Below are positions 59,457 to 64,000 of a DNA stretch of 64,000 nt, in pieces. The DNA is from Unio delphinus (taxonomy: Eukaryota > Mollusca > Bivalvia > Unionida > Unionidae). The position numbers and the translations under genes were made by a program. Numbering within the stretch: the stretch's first letter is position 1; each line of letters begins with the position of its first letter. The notes under the pieces were generated by a model. The model made no database searches and was not told the DNA's origin. It saw nothing but the letters and a program-made list of their open reading frames with translations. The stretch covers positions 3,060,001 through 3,124,000 of the forward strand of contig JAQISU010000182.1 of assembly GCA_029339505.1 (NCBI GenBank). Direction: 5' to 3'.

Positions 59457-59470
59457 TTTTTATTTTAAAT

Positions 59471-59518
59471 ACGCTAGCGTTTTCAATTGAAACCGTTAGT
59501 GAAATTGCTTTGCAATTT
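59471..59518. promoter_or_regulatory. Two intergenic stem-loops, module C membrane/fibre gap
   Basis: ACGCTAGCGT (59471-59480) is a palindrome. AAATTGC (59502-59508), TTT, GCAATTT (59512-59518) is a 7-bp stem touching the fibre stop at 59519-59521. Confidence 0.55.
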
Positions 59519-60726
59519 TCAACTTAAATCCGCTACGAATTCCACATACCACGTTGTTGTAACCCTAACCAAATTTTTATCAGTAGCTATTAACGTGAAC
59601 TGTTCAGTTGTATCCTTGTCGATGATCGTTGAAATCGTATTATTGACCCCGGATGAACTGGACGATGAAATATTAAATTGAGTCGTTCTCACTATTGTTA
59701 ATCGATAAATACCCTTAACTGTTGCAGTGATGTCTAATTTGTTGTTTTCAGGTGTCCACTCAAATGATCCGTGTTGGATTGTGTATACCACGTTGTTGGT
59801 TTTCTCATGAGGAATTTTTGTTTTTTCAATAACTGTTATTGTCCTCGAAAGATCACCTTTGACGGCTTCGATGAAGTTTTTCGTCTCATCGATGGATTTT
59901 TTAATATCAGGGAGTTTTAGTTCAATTTTATCGAATGTAGTTCCAATAAATTTATCAATGATATTTCTACGAAATGCGGTAAACTGTTTTATGTGTTCTT
60001 CGGTTTTAGATTGAAGTGTTGCTAGTTCTAACGCAGAATCGTTAAGAGTTTTAAATCGATCTGTAATCGTCGAAAAAAGTACACCCGGTTTGAGTTTACC
60101 CTGATCGGAAAATAACGCGATAGTATCCTCGATTGCGTTTTGTTGTTTAACCAAAATATCATCCAGAGAAATATTACTGGTTTTCAATTTACCCTGATTG
60201 GAAAATAACGCAACAGTGTTCTCGATTGCGTTTTGTTGTTTAACCAAAATATCATCCAGAGAAATATTACTGGATTTCAATTTACCCTGATCGGAAAATA
60301 ACGCAACGGTGTTCTCGATTGCGTTTTGTTGTTTAACCAAAATATCATCCAGAGAAATATTACTGGATTTCAATTTACCATGATCGGAAAATAACGCAAC
60401 GGTATCCTCGATTGCGTTTTGTTGTTTAACCAAAATATCATCCAGAGAAATATTACTGGTTTTCAATTTACCCTGATCGGAAAATAACGCGATAGTATCC
60501 TCGATTGCGTTTTGTTGTTTAACCAAAATATCATCCAGAGAAATATTACTGGATTTCAATTTACCCTGTTTGTCTTGAAATACAACTATTTCATTCGGGT
60601 CAACACTTGTTAAGTTCAACGTCTCAGCGATTTCATCTTTAATTTTTTTTTTCTATCCTTGATAGAATCAGGAGTTGCAGTGTCATCGGGTTTGGGTTTC
60701 AGAGGTCTTCCCCAAATATCAATCAT
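59519..60726 (-). pseudogene. Fibre-like protein, module C, five shaft repeats, start frameshifted in A10
   Basis: The natural start by comparison with B is ATG 60726, but an indel in the A10 run at about 60645-60654 puts the first 25 or so codons out of frame. From 60619 the frame is open for 366 residues. Five full 31-residue repeats (GKLKSSNISLDDILVKQ, NAIEDT-ALFSDQ) precede the same helical region and beta-rich head as in B. It is otherwise intact and is the longest shaft of the three modules. Confidence 0.72.
60086..60560 (-). repeat. 93-bp tandem repeats encoding the fibre shaft, module C
   Basis: Five near-identical units contain CCAAAATATCATCCAGAGAA on the + strand. They always stay in frame (31 codons). 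Module B has two units, module A one. Confidence 0.9.
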
Positions 60727-60732
60727 GATATT

Positions 60733-61173
60733 TTATATATCTCTCTCTAAAAAGCGATTACTAGTGTAGTCATTTACGACAATGTGTGGTGATTTTCTAG
60801 ATGCTGAAATAGCGTCAAGGACATTTAATACTTCACTGCCGCATATTGGTGGGTCATTGATTTGTTGTGTTGGTAGCGTAGAATACCAAGTCTTCATTGG
60901 AAGGGTTTTTATATAACGCATAAACTCTTTTGGTGGGGCTAATCCATATGAATCAAAATAGACAATCCCACGTGGATCAATAGCGTATGCAACCCAGTGA
61001 GTTCCAGGTCCGGTGCTGTTATCGAGATTAATAATACCTGTTTCAGTTTTGTTTGGTTGATGTGGTAATTGATCTTTCATAAAAACACCTCTGAAATTTT
61101 TAATCACTAGTTTTTTAGCAGCATCCATTAAATCAAAATTGGACATTGGAACCATCGAAGATTTGGGAACCAT
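60733..61173 (-). CDS. Adenain-like cysteine protease, module C
   Basis: From ATG 61173 (or 61155) about 146 residues with intact catalytic blocks GTHWVAYAID (His), VYFDSYG (Asp), LPTQQIND (Gln) and PICGSEVLN (Cys). The frame is open upstream to 61494 through four copies of the 45-bp repeat. It ends TYTSNRF-type then stop at 60733, differing from B by a short deletion before the end (SASRKS in place of a longer loop). Confidence 0.87.
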   Translation of the reverse strand: MVPKSSMVPMSNFDLMDAAKKLVIKNFRGVFMKDQLPHQPNKTETGIINLDNSTGPGTHWVAYAIDPRGIVYFDSYGLAPPKEFMRYIKTLPMKTWYSTLPTQQINDPPICGSEVLNVLDAISASRKSPHIVVNDYTSNRFLERDI

Positions 61174-61235
61174 AGGTTCCTCAATTAATAAACCGTTCCT
61201 GGTAGTCTCAGGCCTGATCCGTGAACGGATCTCCC

Positions 61236-61415
61236 GCTGTACCATGAATACGGGGTTCCTGGTAGTCTTAGACCCTTTCCGCTGTACCATGAATACGGGG
61301 TTCCTGGTAGTCTTAGACCCTTTCCGCTGTACCATGAATACGGGGTTCCTGGTAGTCTTAGACCCTTTCCGCTGTACCATGAATACGGGGTTCCTGGTAG
61401 TCTTAGACCCTTTCC
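61236..61415 (-). repeat. 45-bp tandem repeat, four copies, module C
   Basis: The unit on the + strand includes TACCATGAATACGGGGTTCC and TGGTAGTCTTAGACCC. Here only the GSKTTRNPVFMVQRK frame, which runs into the protease, is open across all copies. The pX frame closes just before. Confidence 0.9.
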
Positions 61416-61819
61416 CTTTTTTTATACCCTTGACCTTTCTTCGGTTCATATGATTCAGCAATGCTCTGTACCGCTTTTGTTCCCAAGCCTCCAACTACCC
61501 CCAATGCGGCCGCTTTTGCTACTGCTGGGGCTGCTGCCGCAACCAATGCTGGTATTGCAGCAAACAACGGAAATATACCACCTGTTTTTATCATATTTTT
61601 GATAGCAGCCGCAGAAAGAGTAATCTGAACACCTTTTTTATCCTTGAAAGCATCATTGAAATGTTTCACTTGACGAGTTGTCAGCGATAATTTATTTGCC
61701 CCGCCATTCATTTGATTAGGTTTCAACGTGATTGTGGTTCCACATTGTTTAGCGGATTTTTATTGCAATTTTTTTAACTGACCAGGTGTCAATGACACAT
61801 TGATATTACTATATGACAT
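61403..61819 (-). pseudogene. pX-like protein, module C, broken by TAA
   Basis: The natural start is ATG 61819 (MSYSNINVSLTPGQLKK). TAA at 61762-61760 replaces a TCA found in B. Downstream the frame is open from 61726 to 61403 with the helix, hydrophobic AAIPALVAAAAPAVAKAAAL segment and a short basic end (KKGQGYKKRERV), without the repeat tail used in B. Confidence 0.75.
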
Positions 61820-61842
61820 TATACAAATACAGATTGATTCTA

Positions 61843-61857
61843 AATCGTAAAACGATT
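61843..61857. promoter_or_regulatory. Intergenic stem-loop, module C pX/MCP gap
   Basis: AATCGT (61843-61848), AAA, ACGATT (61852-61857). An imperfect second one (GAAATATCCTTCGGATTTTC) follows at 61863-61882. Confidence 0.5.
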
Positions 61858-61884
61858 CAATGGAAATATCCTTCGGATTTTCAA

Positions 61885-63306
61885 TTACATATTTTCCACT
61901 GGTGCATCTACCACTCTCATTCTTCCACCAACACCTTCAAGTAGCATTGATTTATCACTGAGAATGACAGCAACCGCTCTATAATTAGCAACAGCACCAG
62001 GACGGGTTACACGGGCTCTGAAGTGTATATCAACGACAGATTGTCTTGTTAAATCAAGATGTTCCAGCGAAAAGTAATAAATCGGATAGAGGCTTTTGAA
62101 ATCCCATTGTGATATTTGCAAACCGGTATCCACATTTTGATCACGTGCCATAAATGACAACAGGTTATGATAGACACGTGCAATATGATTTTGACCGTAA
62201 TCAAGTTGCACATCTTCAGATGGTTCCTGTTGTCCGTTTATTCTCAGTTAGACTTCATTAACACCTAACTGATCAAATATCATATGACTTCGTTGTTGAT
62301 TACCAACTCGCGCAGCATTCTGTAATGCAATAAATATATGACGTGGAGCTGAAACCCCTTGTTTTGATGCCAGGTGCCATGTGAATGTACCATCAACATT
62401 GTCTTGTTTAGTATCCGTAGTCACTGATAACCAACTCAATAACGACTTTCCTCCTTGGTCCATAAATGATAACAATTTTTCTTCTGCTGTGATTGATGGA
62501 GTTAACACTGGCATCCACAATGATAGTTTTGTTAAAACGACTTTACCATCAGGAACAGCAGCATCACGCCATATTGCATCATTATCAGTACCCTTTCGTA
62601 CAAGCGCTACTGTGTGTTTAGCTCCATAAATAACTTTTCGGACGTTTCTACAGAATCCGAATATATGATGCAGTGGAATTGCACATGAACATTGTCGACG
62701 CTGTCCTTGTAATGTTGCTACACGTGTTGCAAATCCTAGATTGTAATTAGTAATAGTATTTATGACATCAAATTCAGCAGGTGGTCTTACATATCCGGCT
62801 GGTGCTGGATCAAGTGCTGTAGCTCGTGTTGCCTTGACTCTAGAATACTGGTTGTGTTCAGGGTGATCAGTAATATCCTTTGCAAACATCATAGATGGAC
62901 CCGCTGATCTTGAATAATCATCAGAATATCTTGCTAACCCTATGATTGTTGTAGCCACATCAACTTCACGGTCAATGGATTCAATTTCTTTTCCATCAAT
63001 GAGATATCTAGCGCTTTCAAATAACGCCATGATACCGTTATTAACAAAACCAACTCGGGTAGTTGGGCTAATGTCATATGGAGGATCATTATGAACAGCA
63101 TCATTTGTTACAAGTTCTCCTTCTACTTCAATAAACGCTTCACAAGGCAAAAAGTATTTACTGGTATCATGAACTTGAAGTTCAATTCGTGATCGGAGAT
63201 CTGGTTGTACTGCGTGATAAGAATAAAATTGAAAATCGCGTACAGAATCATCTTTACGCACTGGGGCATCCATATCAAATGCTGGATCAGATGACCTTTT
63301 GAACAT
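61885..63306 (-). pseudogene. Major capsid protein (hexon-like), module C, one nonsense codon
   Basis: From ATG 63306 the same 470-residue length as B. TAA at 62250-62248 stands where B has TCA, after FDQLGVNEV. The frame resumes and ends at 61885-61887. The N-terminal third (FQFYSYHAVQPDLRSRIE) and a surface-loop region near 62780-62870 differ strongly from B, while FGFCRNVRKVIYGAKHT is identical. As read it yields a capsid protein lacking about 120 C-terminal residues. Confidence 0.86.
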
Positions 63307-63354
63307 TTTATTCTATTTATCAGAGTCTAAATCGGATTTTCCATTTCATCGTGA

Positions 63355-63370
63355 AAAACGCTAGCGTTTT
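63355..63370. promoter_or_regulatory. Intergenic palindrome AAAACGCTAGCGTTTT, module C
   Basis: A perfect 16-nt palindrome overlapping the stop codon of the core gene (63361-63363), in the core/MCP gap. Confidence 0.6.
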
Positions 63371-63807
63371 CGCCGTGGTTTTTTAAAGCCACTTCCTGCT
63401 ATCATGTTTGCTGTCATGTTATTTTGGTCCTCTTGATTTACCATCGACGCTAGTTTTTCATCTACTGCGTTATTTATAATTTTACTGACACTCGCAGGCA
63501 TCTCTGCTGTAGATGGCAATGGTACCTGTTTCTCTTTTCGTCTCACTAATGATGTTATTTTATCCTTCGCAGTTGAAAACGCTTTCCCGGCAAGATCTCC
63601 AACAGTACTAATACCCTTATCACGAATAACATCAATGGCTATCATTCCTAGTTGTTTAGTTAACGGCATCACTTTTGGGGCCGTTCTTGAAAAGAATCCT
63701 AAAATGGTCTTGCCGAGGCCATCTCCGTAGTATGCTCTATAAACTGGAAACCGTGAATTAACTACATAGACGAGGGTTGGTTTATCATGATTGTAGTGTA
63801 CGATCAT
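63361..63807 (-). CDS. Basic core protein, module C (intact)
   Basis: 148 residues from ATG 63807 and the only unbroken copy. The N-terminus has HYNHDKPTLVYVVNSRFPVY and YYGDGLGKTILGFFSR. The central helix region DVIRDKGISTVGDLAGKAFS and KITSLVRRKEK are followed by PLPSTAEMPASVSKIINNAV and a basic end GFKKPRRKR. Its basic, glycine-containing make-up and position before the MCP suggest a DNA-binding core or minor capsid protein. No enzyme motif. Confidence 0.75.
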   Translation of the reverse strand: MIVHYNHDKPTLVYVVNSRFPVYRAYYGDGLGKTILGFFSRTAPKVMPLTKQLGMIAIDVIRDKGISTVGDLAGKAFSTAKDKITSLVRRKEKQVPLPSTAEMPASVSKIINNAVDEKLASMVNQEDQNNMTANMIAGSGFKKPRRKR

Positions 63808-63841
63808 TATTATAAAACCAATAGTGTTTTCAATTGTTATT

Positions 63842-64000
63842 TAATCGCTATGATACCCATTTGCTAACTCGTCAATGAAATCTCGATATGTTTTGATATC
63901 CATGATACCGCGGCAAATAACCGTTTACAGATATCAGCTGCTTCATTAATTATTTCTGGAGAGTTATTTCCAGCTCGTTTTCCTCCGATGAGAACATCTA
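63842..64000 (-). pseudogene. Module C copy of the 320-aa virion protein, C-terminal part only in window, frameshifted
   Basis: The C-terminal codons (TYRDFIDELANGYHSD-like) end at 63842. One base is missing near 63912 relative to B (GCCGGCGGT becomes GCCGCGGT), shifting the frame ahead of LFAGGIMDI. The rest lies beyond the window. Confidence 0.7.

Larger units (their letters stand above)
58511..64000 (-). repeat. Large inverted repeat, right arm (module C), runs off the window
   Basis: Inverse counterpart of 51920-57828 with the same gene order: penton fragment, membrane, fibre, protease, pX-like, MCP, core and the start of the 320-aa gene. Confidence 0.85.

Overview
The window is AT-rich eukaryotic DNA from an invertebrate, most likely a mollusc or other lophotrochozoan. 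This is inferred from dense long microsatellites, tRNA-derived SINEs, several retroelement remnants and a virus-like Polinton/adintovirus element. I see no host protein-coding gene, rRNA or convincing tRNA gene.

Layout. 1-4.1 kb: a broken Ty3/gypsy-class retrotransposon whose integrase is encoded BEFORE the reverse transcriptase, with a small inverted-repeat element at its 5' side and a candidate LTR after it. 4.1-32 kb: a repeat landfill. It holds (TA)n, (GA)n, (GTAT)n, (GAAA)n and similar microsatellites, five minisatellite or satellite arrays, a Penelope-like GIY-YIG remnant with a hammerhead-like core nearby, three SINE pieces, a decayed LINE reverse transcriptase, and a direct segmental duplication of about 1.8 kb in which one copy carries a hAT-like MITE with a perfect 8-bp target duplication. 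32-35.5 kb: a second LINE (L1/Tx1-like), broken.

35.6-64 kb is the main feature, a Polinton/Maverick (adintovirus-like) mobile virus. A central core (44.66-51.63 kb) encodes an A32/FtsK-like packaging ATPase, a zinc-ribbon plus parvovirus-type phospholipase A2, an intact DDE integrase, a family-B DNA polymerase fused to an SF1 helicase, and an HNH endonuclease. A structural module of eight genes occurs three times: a conserved virion protein, basic core protein, double-jelly-roll major capsid protein (MCP), pX-like hydrophobic protein, adenain-type protease, fibre-like protein with a variable repeat shaft, two-TM membrane protein and penton-like protein. Module A (35.67-42.66 kb, minus) is decayed. 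Module B (51.92-58.50 kb, plus) is mostly intact. Module C (58.51-64.0 kb and beyond, minus) is partly broken. A and B face outward on either side of the core, and B and C meet tail-to-tail inside the penton gene, so orientation alternates along the locus.

Inferred cycle: integrase inserts the genome, polymerase-helicase replicates it, ATPase packages it into an MCP/penton shell matured by the protease, the fibre binds cells and PLA2 breaches membranes. The damage (nonsense codons, homopolymer frameshifts, truncated pentons) makes this locus as read non-autonomous or at best marginal. Recurrent poly-A frameshifts in otherwise good genes could also be sequencing error or slippage. Small stem-loops sit in many of the gaps between structural genes in all three modules.
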